The position numbers were made by a program, and so were the translations under genes. From Trichodelitschia bisporula (lineage: Eukaryota; Ascomycota; Dothideomycetes; Phaeotrichales; Phaeotrichaceae), in the NCBI GenBank assembly GCA_010356995.1, contig ML996702.1, positions 143,013 through 207,012 on the forward strand: DNA of 64,000 nucleotides. The letters are read 5' to 3'. This document shows, one piece after another, positions 10,501 to 20,229 of this stretch; the stretch's first letter is position 1; the number at the start of each line of letters is the position of its first letter. The notes under the pieces were generated by a model. The model saw only the letters and a list, made by a program, of their open reading frames with translations. It did no database searches and was not told the origin of the DNA.

Positions 10501-11119
10501 TCAAAAATCCGACGACGCCGCAATCAACCCCGCCAACTCCTCCAACTTCTCCTTATCCACCCCATCGAAACCCCCCACCTCCGCACAATCCACATCTATA
10601 ATAGCAACCACCCTGCCCTCTTGCACAACCGGAACCACAATCTCACTCCGACTCGCCGCATCACACGCAATATGCCCCGGAAACTCCTCAACATCACGCA
10701 CAACCAGCGTCTCCCCCTTCGCCGCCGCAGTGCCGCACACGCCCCTGCCCAGCGGGATGGCCTGGCATGCGACGTGCCCCTGGAAGGGGCCGAGGATGAG
10801 TTGGTTGGGATTCTGGGGGTCGACGGTGTAGAAGCCGCACCAGTTTACTGCGTTGGAGGGGGAGGGGAGGGAGAGGAGGGCGTGGTAGAGGAGGGAGGAG
10901 GTGTTGGCGAGGTTGCTGGGGGGTTAGAGATGGTGTATTTATGGGGATTTTAGGGAGGGAAGTACCAAACCCAGTTCCGCTGGCCTTCGAAGAGAGCGGC
11001 TGCTTGCTCGAGCACTTGAGCGTAGACTTCCGCCTTACTCTGCCCGGCGGCGAAAGTGGATGCTTCGGCGTGGACCTGAAATGTCAGACTAGACACAAGG
11101 GGAGCGGGTTATGTACCAT
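10501..11119 (-). CDS. Free methionine-(R)-sulfoxide reductase (GAF domain)
   Basis: Exons 11119-11117, 11075-10966 and 10915-10501 on the minus strand give 175 residues. The enzyme reduces free Met-R-sulfoxide with thioredoxin. The three active-site cysteines lie at Cys88 (GHVACQ), Cys98 (RGVCGTAAA) and Cys122 (GHIACDAASRSEIVVPV). Their spacing (10 and 24) is the same as in E. coli fRMsr (84, 94, 118). The second splice gives EGQRNWVCNLANTSSLLYHA, matching yeast NWVCNLSNASSL. The predicted first coding exon is only the ATG, followed by a 41-nt intron with branch TCTGAC. This start gives MVHAEASTF, the family's usual beginning. The start exon is the least certain part of the model. Confidence 0.9.
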
Positions 11120-12133
11120 TTTCCCCGTCGCTCTGATTTTGATTTTCCAGTTCTTTGAATGTACGACGTCCGATCTAGGTGTTTGTAGAAAAAATGAATT
11201 GATATCCGCAGTTCAGTTCGAGATGTCTCTTCGTCACGTCAGACGAGCCTGAAGTGGCTGACTAAGCCATTGCGCCATTCCTTAGCCGCGCCGACGCCTG
11301 ACTTGCCCGATTGGGCGCACAGCCTTGTCCGGCCGACGACAACTGAACTGTCAGGAAGGGATACGCCGTCGAGTCGGCGTCGGAAAATCCGCGAATAGGC
11401 CTAAAATGGCTGTTGTTGGGGACTTGAAGAATTTAGCTCTGGAATTTTATGGTTAATTTACGGCGTTGCTGGCGAGGGCAGTGTTTGTCAGCCTTGCGTG
11501 GAGAGAGGAAATGATGGTGAGATGAGAGATGGATGGTGATGGGGAGGGGTCGAGAGGAGGGGAGATTTTTTGAGAACGTGGTTGTGTCAGTTGCGAAGGG
11601 GGGATGTTCGAACCGTATCATCGCACCGCACGATTTGGGTGGCGGCGGCAGCAGCTGCGAGGAGTCATGGCGTTGTGGTCAGGTAGCGGGTAGGGAAGCC
11701 AACCTCCGCTCGCCGCCTGAACAACTGGAACCACTGCCTCGTGCCATGCCGGGCCGGGCCGACCCCAAATCCGGCAAGCATACCAGCCAGTGGCAGAAGG
11801 ACCCAAGGGCGGAAGGCGCCATCGTGCCGTGCCGACAACAGCGTCACACTATAACTCGACTCCCACTGCCTAACCCATGTTACCACGTAGCTCAGTACCG
11901 TGAATTGGAGCGCTAAGACTTTAACTAGTACGTAGTAGAACGCATATGCCCTCAAAAAAGGGTCTCAAAGTACCAACCTCCAAAAGAATGGATCCGTCCG
12001 CTGCCTTCGCCAATGCCAGTTGCGCCGCGCCACGAGCTGCATACGACTGCTCGTCATCAGCCAAATTTGTTAACGAACACTTCCGCGTCACCCACTGGCC
12101 TCGTACTCCTTCACCCCTTCCCAACCTCAACAC
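11120..12133. other. Intergenic region, nothing recognised
   Basis: This is the 5' flank of the sulfoxide reductase gene and the 3' flank of the Thr-rich protein gene. Open frames here are short and have fungus-atypical composition. I see no tRNA, repeat copy or splice-supported exon. Confidence 0.5.
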
Positions 12134-12781
12134 TCACCCCCCCAACCCCCACCCCTTCATCTCAGCCACACGAAGTACCAAATACCCAAGTGCAAAAAGC
12201 ACGCAAATAATCAGAATCAGAAACGCAAGCGCACAGTCGACTAAATCGGTCTCCATCCCGGCGGTCCCGGTCGATTCTATGGAAAGACACGTGTCGCACA
12301 TGCAGCGGCGGTCTTCCGGGATAACAGGGCTGAAGGGAGGCGGCCGGAGTGTGTAGGGACCGATCTCCGTGGTGGTGTTGGTGTTGGTGGTGGTGATGGC
12401 CGTGGTGGTGACGGCCGTGGTGGTTTTGGCCGGGGTGGTGGTGGCCGGAGCGGGGAAAATTTTGAGGGCGGGAGGAGGGAGGGTGAGCGGCGAGATTGGG
12501 CGTTGAATGAGAGCATCGTAGTCAGAACCGTACCACAACATGCGGTTGCTGGAACCGTAGTTCAGGGCGCGGGCGTCGGAGGCGGCGAACATAGGGCCGG
12601 GTGCAGGTTGCTGGTTCAGGAGGGTAACCTGATGGCGCATGACTGCTTGCCGGCGGGTGTTGGCCACCGGGTTGGCGACCAGAAGGGGAGTGAATGCGTT
12701 TGCTGGCGGGACAGATGTCCAGGATGGGTTGGGTGAGACAAGGACGAACTCCTCTGAAGAGTCGGAGTCGCTGCCAGACAT
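12134..12781 (-). CDS. Thr/Pro-rich protein with one C-terminal membrane span, unknown
   Basis: A single exon encodes 215 residues. The N terminus is acidic and Ser-rich (MSGSDSDSSEEFVLVSPNPS). Residues 105-145 are a Thr/Ala/Asn tract (TTTPAKTTTAVTTTAITTT). A short Cys cluster follows (RRCMCDTCLS), then one hydrophobic span (ALAFLILIICVLFALGYLVL) and a short tail. There is no signal peptide, so a tail-anchored topology is likely, with a Thr-rich stalk in the cytosol, or in the lumen if the protein inverts. I recognise no family. The long clean frame, good ATG context and structured composition favour a real gene. Confidence 0.7.
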   Translation of the reverse strand: MSGSDSDSSEEFVLVSPNPSWTSVPPANAFTPLLVANPVANTRRQAVMRHQVTLLNQQPAPGPMFAASDARALNYGSSNRMLWYGSDYDALIQRPISPLTLPPPALKIFPAPATTTPAKTTTAVTTTAITTTNTNTTTEIGPYTLRPPPFSPVIPEDRRCMCDTCLSIESTGTAGMETDLVDCALAFLILIICVLFALGYLVLRVAEMKGWGLGG

Positions 12782-13624
12782 TGTGTTGATTTTTCGTAAT
12801 AGCTTGATAGTAGAATGTGTGGTGCTCGTTCTTTGGTTCTAGATCGCTGAGTGAGGAGTTGGGATGCTTTGTATGTAGCAGCGGTGGTTGACAGGTGTGA
12901 TCAGCGGGAGAACTTCAAACAGGTAGCAGCACGAGAGCGGATGGCCAAGGGGACTCTTCAGACCTTTTAAACACTTCTCTCCGGTCAGCGGAGTGCAGTT
13001 TACGCCGTAGATGCGTGCCCGATCTACCGGAGATGTTGAAGCTATTGTGGGTCCTGGTCACTTAGCCGCGCAAGGCTGAGAATCGTCCTCGCTTGGGTGG
13101 CCGGGCAAAGCATGGCAAGACTACGACGCCAACATACTCGACCCGTGGTTCACTCACCGTATTCAAACTGTGGTTACGTCTGAGTCCTTCGTCCGGTCTT
13201 GATACATATCTCTATGGTCCGCTAGTTCTGAAATTTTCACGGGTGACGCGGCAGGCTTTTGGTACTGGCAGAGTCCTCCAGCCTACCCCAACGGGGACAT
13301 GGCCCAGTGGAAAGAAAATAGGGTATAAAAGGCGGGCTCCGCTCGACGGATTAGATTTCAGCGGACAGCATTCCTTCGATACATCCATCACATCCAACCG
13401 CCTTGAAAAAACCGTGATACAATCTCTTCTCCGCCTTTCCCACTCGTCCACTCCACCAACTCCATCAATCCACGACTTATTTTCCCGTATCCGCAGTGGG
13501 TTTTAGTGCCATCTCTCCTGTCAACAGTGAAGCATACCGACGACACATAAACAAGACCTAGTTGTAGAAGCACGCACACCCTCCACGTCTGGATCAACTC
13601 CGCAGTATCCAACCCAACCCCACG
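12782..13624. other. Divergent promoter region
   Basis: The left part is the promoter of the minus-strand Thr-rich gene. The right part is the promoter and leader of the following plus-strand gene, with a TATA box at 13324. Bases 13499-13561 look like an intron in the 5' leader (GTGGGTTTTAG...ACCTAG) and are similar to a coding-region intron at 13790-13877. Confidence 0.55.
13324..13330 (+). promoter_or_regulatory. TATA box
   Basis: TATAAAA followed by GGC is the clearest TATA element in the window. It lies 301 bp before the ATG at 13625. A CAGCATTC/CATCCATCACATCC-type pyrimidine-rich start region follows 30-60 bp downstream. Confidence 0.55.
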
Positions 13625-14908
13625 ATGGCGCGACACAACGTCTTCATGCCCTCACACGGGGAGTAAGCCTCACCTCCCCCGTTGACGGTAAATCATACTG
13701 ACCATAGATCAAGCACCGAGTCCGATATGTCCCTCAAGGCACCCTACCCCCCTGCCTACCCCTCCACGCCCAGCACGACCACTAGCCCTGTCAGCCTCCG
13801 CTCTCTGCAATAAGCGCCATTTCTCCCGTCTAACAGTGAAGCATGCTGACGAGATATTGATTAAGGCCTGACTCCAGTACCCCCCCGCCATCCGCCGCCG
13901 CACGTCCGCGCCTTCCGAGCCACTCGCTGGCGAAGTAAGTCCCACCACGATGTTAACGGCAAAGGTACTAACAACCCCCACCTGCAAGCCGGGGCAAACC
14001 TCCTCCTGGCTTCGAGCCCATGTCCCAGGTTCAACGTACTATAAACCTTGCAAAGTGCCTATCCATCCTGGTGCCTCCCATCCCCTCGCCCTGGTACCAA
14101 CGTCCAGTACCCTCTCTCCGCACCGTGCACCACCGGCCGTACCCGGAACTTATCGCACAGCGGTATCCCCGGCCCCGCCATCCCCAGAGACACATCGGCC
14201 CGGCATACCGCTTCCAGCCCGGCCGAACCGCAGAACTCGGATGGAGCGAGTACTCAGCTCACGGCCGGTCCACGCACCGACGAGGCAAACTCGCCGAGGC
14301 GCCTTCCGTCCAGCCGGAATCGGCCAATGGCTTGCGATGAAAACTATAGAAACGATAACGGCCACCATCCCAAGGGCCCTTTTCCCGAAAGCCGGCCGTC
14401 CACACAGCCTGCTTCCGCTGCCGGCTCGTCCCGAGGCTCCGAGTCCTCCTTCCGTGGTCCAGGACCGCCGACTCTCCCACCCAGACCCGTCCGCGGTGGA
14501 AGAACACCCACCAGCCCACCCGGACTCGGTCCGCCGGATCAGCCTGCGCCTCCGCCTCCGAACAGCTGCGCCATCGAGGCGACCACCATCGGGGCACCCG
14601 CCGAGACGCGCACGCACGCCCCTGCCATTGAGGCAGCCACCACCGGAGAACCCACCACTGGTGCAGCCCCGACCGGTGCTTATACCATCCCGTCGCATCT
14701 AGGGTATCTCACGCAGCCCGATGCGTTCATCCCTTGGCATGAGGCGCCGCAGCGGACAACAGGTCGAGGGAGGGGAGGGGGAGGGGAGGGGAGGGTATGT
14801 GGAGTGAGGGTTCGGGATAAGTGGGTATGTGGGGGAGATGGGGTTCGGGATGAGGTTGTACCTAGGGGAGGGGGAGAGGGAGTGGGGAGGGATGTGGGGA
14901 CGAGATAA
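13625..14908 (+). CDS. Putative Ser/Pro/Thr-rich protein, multi-exon, unknown
   Basis: I do not recognise the product. A phase-consistent model is 13625-13662, 13708-13789, 13878-13934, 13989-14054, then 14108 onward in an open frame to 14908. The splice signals are good for two introns: GTAAGC...ATACTGACCATAG and GTAAGT...TACTAAC...GCAAG. The other two (donors GTCAGC and GTGCCT, acceptors TCCAG) are weaker. The protein begins MARHNVFMPSHGESSTESD. Later exons begin with Tyr-Pro (YPPAIRRR, YPLSAPCTTG), and the rest is disordered Ser/Pro/Gly/Ala sequence ending near SHLGYLTQPDAFIPWHEAPQ. The 3' end is doubtful: a purine-rich stretch from 14760 looks intronic (GTATGT at 14797), so the true stop may differ. 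A 47-residue product stopping at 13812 is the alternative. Confidence 0.45.
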
Positions 14909-15034
14909 TGGGGTGGAAAGAGCTCACGTCAAGCCCATGCTGCCACCATCCCGTGCCGTAGACAGGGTAGGAGCATCGTTATATCCGTCCGAAGCATGGC
15001 GTGCTCCTGACTGACGTTACGATGGTCCGACCCT

Positions 15035-15235
15035 GCCTACAGCACGGCATGATAGGGGCATGGACTTGACGGGTGATGTAGACGTGGAAGGAGCAAAGGA
15101 GGATACTTAGCATGATGTATTTAGTCTCGAAAGTTTCCGACTCTCTTCCTCTCCTTGACTTCCACATCAATCTTCAGTTTGCACAGTTACCACTGCACAT
15201 GTTAGCGCCCTTGCTCCCATCACCAACACCGAGAA
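15035..15235 (+). repeat. Dispersed ~200-bp repeat, copy R3
   Basis: Its blocks are GATGTAGACGTGGAAGGAGC, AAAGGAGGATACTTAGCATG, TATTTAGTCTCGAAAGT, GACTCTCTTCCTCTCC and TCAATCTTCAGTTTGCACAG. The right flank (TTACCACTGCACATG, TTGCTCCCATCACCA) also matches copy R4, so the element or its shared flank extends that far. Confidence 0.8.
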
Positions 15236-15654
15236 CCGAGAATCTCAAGTTCTGCCATCAGTACCGGATCGTGCAGAAAGCAGAGAGCAAGCACCCAAAG
15301 CGTCATCTGGCCGTACACCGTGCATGCTGATATGAACATTGCTCCCATCGCGATGACAGACCGCCATATGCAGCTGTGATGCCGTGCGGTCGACCTGTTC
15401 TCATGGCGGAGATCTGCTAGGCTGCAACGCTATATGGCTCAACCGAGGTCTTGATGAAGCTCGATTTCCGAGTCCTGTAAGAGTCGGTGATTTCTTAGGT
15501 ACAGCAGATGCGTGATGGATGGGATGGGTTGTACTTTCGGTTAATGGAACCAAGGCTTCAAACGCACAAAGGCTGTGATGTAATGTGAAGGTTGAGAAAA
15601 AGATGGGGAAAAGAAGAGAGCCGAGAGGCTCTCCGCAATAGATGTACGATGTGC

Positions 15655-15800
15655 TCCAACGCTCCTTCACCCTACCATTCGCACGTCATCGGTGCCCGCC
15701 TCTGTCGTGCGCACATTATGACATGTGCGCCTTCTTTGGCAAGCACCTTTCCCAAGAGTGGTATGTTCCTTCCGAAGTGAATGTGCTGCCTTGTTATCGT
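15655..15800 (-). repeat. Dispersed repeat, partial copy R6
   Basis: Read on the minus strand it contains AACAAGGCAGCACATTC, GGAAGGAACATACCACTCTT, GGGAAAGGTGCTTG and ATGTCATAATGTGCGCACGA. These match the left part of copy R5 (GGCAGGAGCATTAATATGG, ACTCTTGGGAAGGAACATG, TGTGCGCATGAT). The right half of the element is missing or unrecognisable. Confidence 0.55.
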
Positions 15801-16244
15801 ACCCGCTTTGATGCCTTGATCCCTTATGCATACCACTTGCAAAGATGAAGACTTAGAAGATTCATTATGTGCCGGATGACTCAATAGTACAGCGTCCATC
15901 TGCTTATAGACGGAAGAGCGTGTCTTCGCGTTTGTTTCGACTGGCATGCCCGGTTCGGAGACTCGTGATGTGAGGAGATAGCCTGCTAAGGTTCAGCTGT
16001 GCGGTCCAAGTCTGCACACCATCTACGGTATGATGTTTGTAACCAACCCTTTCCTTGATCACAATCAGTTCTCTTTTTCCGCTCGCAATCATAGAGACCT
16101 TAGAATCCAAGGCTGTACGTGGCACTTCAGATCAGTCCGCTACCACGACCAAGCAAGGCAACATCAACACTTTTCATTCCAACAAAATGCAAATCTATGC
16201 CCCATCACAGAGTCTATATCCGCCCCACGCCATGCCACTCACCT

Positions 16245-17338
16245 CTAAAGATCAACCTCCCCCTCAAACCCCCCAACATGCCAAAAGTTAGCCTGCAGCG
16301 GCGAAACACTATGCAAATCAGCCCGACCCACATCACACACACACAGAGCACTCACCTCACAAACCCATTCTTAACCGCCCACCCATCATTCCCCGGCGGC
16401 GCCCGATCCACACTCTCAAACACATCCTTAAAGCTAGGCGTCCACTTAAACAACTTATGCCTATACCGCACATGCCCGTCCCCCTCCCCGCTCTCATCCC
16501 TACTCTCAGCACGGCGAATCTCCGCCTCGCCCTCTTCAGGGCTCCAATCCTCCTCAGCAGGAACCTCGACCTCGGTAAAACAACTCCCGCTCACCCACCC
16601 GTTCTGCAACACCGGCGTCCAGAGCACCTTTGACTTGCTCACGCCGAGCTGCAACGGGATGTTGATGTTATATAGGCCCACTCCCACATCCCACCGTCCC
16701 ACAAGTCCCTCAATAACCCTCACTGCTGTCCCCGTTGCCTCCGCAATAATCTCTGGATCATGGTTCCTATCAAAAAACGCATAACTCAGCGCCACAGCCC
16801 GGACCCCACACACCGCCGCCTCCATCGCCCCCCCAATCGTGCCACTACTCAGCGCAAACACCGCCGTCGTATTCCGGCCATAATTCGGGCCCGAGACAAC
16901 GAGATCCACCTTCCCGCGCGCCTGGAAGTAATGATGAAGACCGATTTGCACGCACGAGGCGGGGGTGCTGTCTACGAGCACCCATTCCTCGCGGGTGGAC
17001 GCCGGGGGCAGGGGCACGGGGGATGTGGTGCCTTCGTCGGTTTGGGCGGAGGCGGCGAGCGGGTCTGTCGGGGAGGGGGGCGGGCGGTAGTAGCTGGGCT
17101 TGATGGGTTGGCCGACCATGTGGGCTTTGCTGATCCAGGAGCGTTGGGTGTGCGGGAGGATTACGGAGACGGTGTGGTCGGCGCGTTGGAGGGCGCGAAC
17201 GAGGGAGAGGATGTAGGGGCTAGATTGGGAGGAGGGGGGGCCGTCGTCGTTTGTTACCTGGGGCGGGGGGTTAGTGGGGGGGTGTTTTTGGTGAGGGGGA
17301 GGGGGAGAGAGGAGGGAAGGGCGTACGAGGATATGCAT
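16245..17338 (-). CDS. SurE-family 5'-nucleotidase / acid phosphatase
   Basis: Exons 17338-17327, 17257-16356 and 16308-16245 on the minus strand give 325 residues. SurE proteins are metal-dependent phosphatases of nucleoside monophosphates and other phosphate esters. The first intron splits the signature MHILVTNDDGPPSSQSSPY just after MHIL; the metal ligands are the Asp pair of TNDDG. Other SurE motifs are VVSGPNYGRNTTAVFALSSG (metal-binding Asn) and SGTIGGAMEA. The third exon is required by family similarity: NGFVSVSPLQANFWHVGG replaces a premature in-frame stop, and its acceptor is GCATAG at 16309. The first intron (69 nt) is open in frame. No tubulin-tyrosine-ligase domain follows, unlike yeast Pby1. 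Confidence 0.92.
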
Positions 17339-18216
17339 CTTGATGGTCGGGAATGCAGGTACGGGCTAAAGCTGTGTGAGGGAGTACAGGACGCAGGGAC
17401 GAGAAGCTGGGAGCAGTACGGAGACGAGATGGACGACTGTGGTGTTCTGTGGTACTTCGGCTCGTTTCGCTGGCGGTTACAACGTCACACCGGCTGCCAA
17501 GGGAGTAGTCAAACCCCGCCCCCGCAGCACGCCACATGGTCTTGTCAGGCACATGTCGGCTGAATTCGGAGGGCCGTTCTCCTCGTGCACAAGGTGGCAG
17601 AGAGATAGCATGGTGAGGAAGTCAAAGGGTTAAGGAGTCAGAGGAAGAAGTACAGCAGAGTTTCTCTGAGCAGACGAACGGAGTTGGACATGATGAAGAA
17701 AGATAGTGAGGAAAGCGTCAGCCTCTAGAACTAGAGCAAGTCGTGAAGCACTTCGTATTCCGGAGGCTGAATAAGCAGCCTAATGGACGCACAAAGAGGA
17801 TGCAATTCAGCCTCATGCCCAGGCTTCCCAAGTACCTGGTGTGATGAGGAGACAACTCCTCCTCGTGATGTTCTGCTTCTTCCTTCCACTGAGGTTGTCA
17901 AAGCGGATCCCAAGTACCAGGGAGATGTTCTTGCTGCCAACTGCGCCTTATTAACCGGCAAAAAAAAGCAACGACTTTTTGGCCACAGTTTTACCCCTCC
18001 ACGTGCCGCGCGTTCTCGCGTTTCCCCCACCGACGCGTCGTCTCGTCTCTCCTCCAACAGATCTCCTCCACAGATCTCCCAGACCGACACTCCCGTGCAC
18101 TCGACGTCCAGCCTTCTGCTCTCGAAAGTCCATCCCTCTGCGCTCGACAGTCCATTTCTCTGCGCCCTCCATCCATCCCTCCTTGCGCGTCAGCAATCAG
18201 CTCCCACACCCACGCA
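17339..18216. other. Divergent promoter region between SurE and RPA3 genes
   Basis: 878 bp separate the two start codons. I see no coding exon. There is an A-rich tract (CAAAAAAAAGC, near 17960) and a pyrimidine-rich 250 bp in front of the RPA3 ATG. Confidence 0.5.
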
Positions 18217-18690
18217 ATGCCCGGAGCCACGCCCCGCGTAACGCAGCAATATCTCGAAAACTTCCGCGATCGGGTAGTCCGCATCGTCGGCAAGGTCACC
18301 AAGCTCAACGGCGACACAGCCATCATCGACGCCAACGGCACCGTGAAAATAACACTCAACCGCGTACGCCCGCCCTTCTCCCCACCATCACTTCCCTACG
18401 CGATGCTGATGTAAAGTGGACAGGAGGCCAACCTCGCCGTTGGGCATGCAGCCGAAATCGTCGGGCGCGTGCAGCCTGACTTGAGTATTCTGATGCTGGG
18501 GAGTACGGACTTTGGGACCGATTTCAGTACGTATTAGGCGCGCAGGGGCGGCGATGCCGAACAGCGATGCCGAACAGCGATGCAGAACAGCGATGCAGCG
18601 GTGCTGACTGCCATACCAGATCTCAACGCCGCAGCAGCCGTCGTCGAGGCGACGCATCGGTGGAAGGAAATATTCTATGGCGACGACTAA
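18217..18690 (+). CDS. RFA3: Replication protein A subunit 3 (RPA14)
   Basis: Exons 18217-18363, 18424-18526 and 18620-18690 give 106 residues, the family's length. RPA3 is the small OB-fold subunit of the trimeric single-strand DNA-binding complex used in replication and repair. The OB fold reads RVTQQYLENFRDRVVRIVGK, VTKLNGDTAIIDANGTVKI, ANLAVGHAAEIVGRV and LSILMLGSTDFGTDFN. The C-terminal trimerisation helix LNAAAAVVEATHRWKEIFY is encoded by the last exon. Both introns are in phase (0 and 1) with GTACGC/GTACGT donors. The second intron contains a 13-bp minisatellite. A dispersed repeat begins about 40 bp after the stop codon. Confidence 0.93.
18551..18600 (+). repeat. 13-bp minisatellite inside RPA3 intron 2
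   Basis: The unit GCGATGC(C/A)GAACA is repeated three times, followed by a fourth partial unit. It lies between the donor (18527) and the branch site GTGCTGAC (18600-18607) of the 93-nt intron and accounts for most of that intron's extra length. Confidence 0.9.
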
Positions 18691-18727
18691 GGGTTCGTGT
18701 AAAGGTTCCCTTGAAGATGCCCTCTGG

Positions 18728-18962
18728 TGTAGACATGGAAGGAGCATTATTATGTCAGGAAGGTGCATGCTAGTTCCAAGGGACATGATGTAATGAACGC
18801 ATGAACGAAGAAAGGAACAAAGGAGGATACTTGGCATTGATAATTTCAGTCTCGAGAGCCTCTTCCTCTCTTCCTCTCTTCCGCTCTTCGTCATCTGCTT
18901 CAATCTTCAGTGTGCACAGTTGCCGTTGCACGGGTTTGAGCCTTTGATCCCATCACCCTCGT
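18728..18962 (+). repeat. Dispersed ~200-bp repeat, copy R4
   Basis: Its blocks are TGTAGACATGGAAGGAGCAT, TATTATGTCAGGAAGGTGCAT, AAGGGACATGATGTAATGAA, CGCATGAACGAAG, AAAGGAGGATACTTGGCAT, TTCAGTCTCGAGAGCCTC and CTTCAATCTTCAGTGTGCAC. It is one of the most complete copies. It begins almost directly after the RPA3 stop codon. Confidence 0.82.
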
Positions 18963-19767
18963 TATTATTGTGCTCCCTCGAACGTTGCGAACGTGGCTGC
19001 CGATGGACCATTTAAATCGATGATCGCCGGATTACGTGGACTTGTCTAGGGCTGCCGCTGCGCTGATGCCAACGTGCCTCGGCGCCACCCACCCCATCTT
19101 CAGTGAGCGCTGCGGCTCCGCGACGCAACTGCTGCTTAGATGACGACAGCTAATGTGCATTGAACTGTCTGTTCCTGACTCTGCTGGTTCTGCAGTGTTT
19201 GCTATGTGTTGTTGCTTTGCGGTTGCCGACTTCTGTACCGACGGGACACCGACATGTCATCCGTACCCGGACTGCGACCGAAAGCTTTGATCCCCCAGAC
19301 CCTTCTTTCTCTCCCAGAAATCGGACATGGGCACGCACGCAAGGATCCCGCACGCGCCATCCACGAGGACCACCACGCGATCCGTGGCTCATAATCGCTG
19401 GTCACCTGTAACAACATGAACGGGTTGTGTCAAGTTGGTTGCCCATATCGCGGCGACAGTGGGTTCGGGGAATTAAAAGATGTCGTCGCCGCATTGCCAC
19501 ATTCGACATCGATCCAACCCCAATGGCAAGGGCCTCAGGACGGACACTAGCCCGCTGAGGGAGAAGCGCAGCTCAACTGACCACTCATGGCTTGACATTC
19601 GCGTCGCGGAGTGCGCCACAGCGTCATGGGCCTCCGCTTCCATCTTTTCCAAGATGCGCTCCCGCCTTTGGAGGCGCTTGAAGGCTTGAAGGGGTCACGA
19701 CCGTGAGAGCAAAGGCTTTTCTTTGGTGAGCCTTGAGAAAGCCCGCAGAAAACAACAAACCCTCCAA

Positions 19768-19803
19768 CCCACCGACCCACCGACCCACCGACCCACCGAC
19801 CCA
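19768..19803 (+). repeat. CCCACCGA microsatellite, 4.5 units
   Basis: Four perfect copies of CCCACCGA followed by a partial CCCA. It lies in non-coding sequence upstream of the histidine kinase gene. Confidence 0.95.
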
Positions 19804-20229
19804 TAACCCATCACCCTCTCCAAGTCGATCTGCTGTAACTGTACTTACATCTTTGACATACTTTTCGCTTTGCCCCTTCCACCTGTCCGTCCCCTACACA
19901 GTAGTACCTCCTGTTGTACATCCGTACACACACCTGTGAACCTGCGCCACAAAGTCCAACACCTGGCACTCGGGAAAAGAAAACACACAACGCAAAACAG
20001 ACCATCGGCCAGGCCCCATTCCTGATGCTGACGGTCATTGTTTGAGATTCTCGCTATCTCAGCCTATCCTAATGTGTCACCAACGCCTCCCGGCAGCCCG
20101 CTCCCGACAGACCACCACCCCCTCTCCGCAACATACAGAGCCTCCCCGCCCTCCGCGTCTTCAACATCACCGTTGTTGCCGTCGCTCCTCAACGGCACAC
20201 CATCGTGTCTCGGTGGCCCATCCAGAACC

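Larger units (their letters stand above)
14909..16244. other. Intergenic region with repeat copies R3 and R6
   Basis: This gap lies between the Ser/Pro-rich gene and the SurE gene, which is on the minus strand. It contains copy R3 (plus orientation) and a partial copy, R6 (minus orientation). The remainder is AT-richer and shows no credible coding frame. Confidence 0.6.
18691..20229. other. Intergenic region with repeat R4 and histidine-kinase promoter
   Basis: After copy R4 there is about 1.2 kb without a credible exon. It holds an 8-bp microsatellite (CCCACCGA, 19768-19803). The last 250 bp are a C-rich leader of the histidine kinase gene, including an open stretch in the kinase frame (20038-20229) that has no ATG. 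Confidence 0.55.

Noticed and set aside
11600-11625. GTTCGAACC, resembling a tRNA B box
   Set aside because: The flanking bases do not form a T-stem on either strand, and no A box or acceptor stem lies at the right distance.
13950-14702. 250-codon alternative frame over the Ser/Pro-rich gene
   Set aside because: It is Arg/Pro-rich like most shadow frames. The spliced model moves into the other frame, which has more protein-like Ser/Thr/Gly/Asn composition. Some uncertainty remains and is stated in the feature.
3733-18903. Similar minus-strand peptides (LCSF..SC.HYIM-like) in several repeat copies
   Set aside because: The likeness follows from the shared nucleotide sequence of the dispersed repeat. 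The frames have different starts and ends and no common protein boundary.
19768-19803. CCCACCGA repeats considered as a telomere-like or CRISPR-like array
   Set aside because: It is a plain 8-bp microsatellite without spacers, and the fungal telomere repeat (TTAGGG) is not present.
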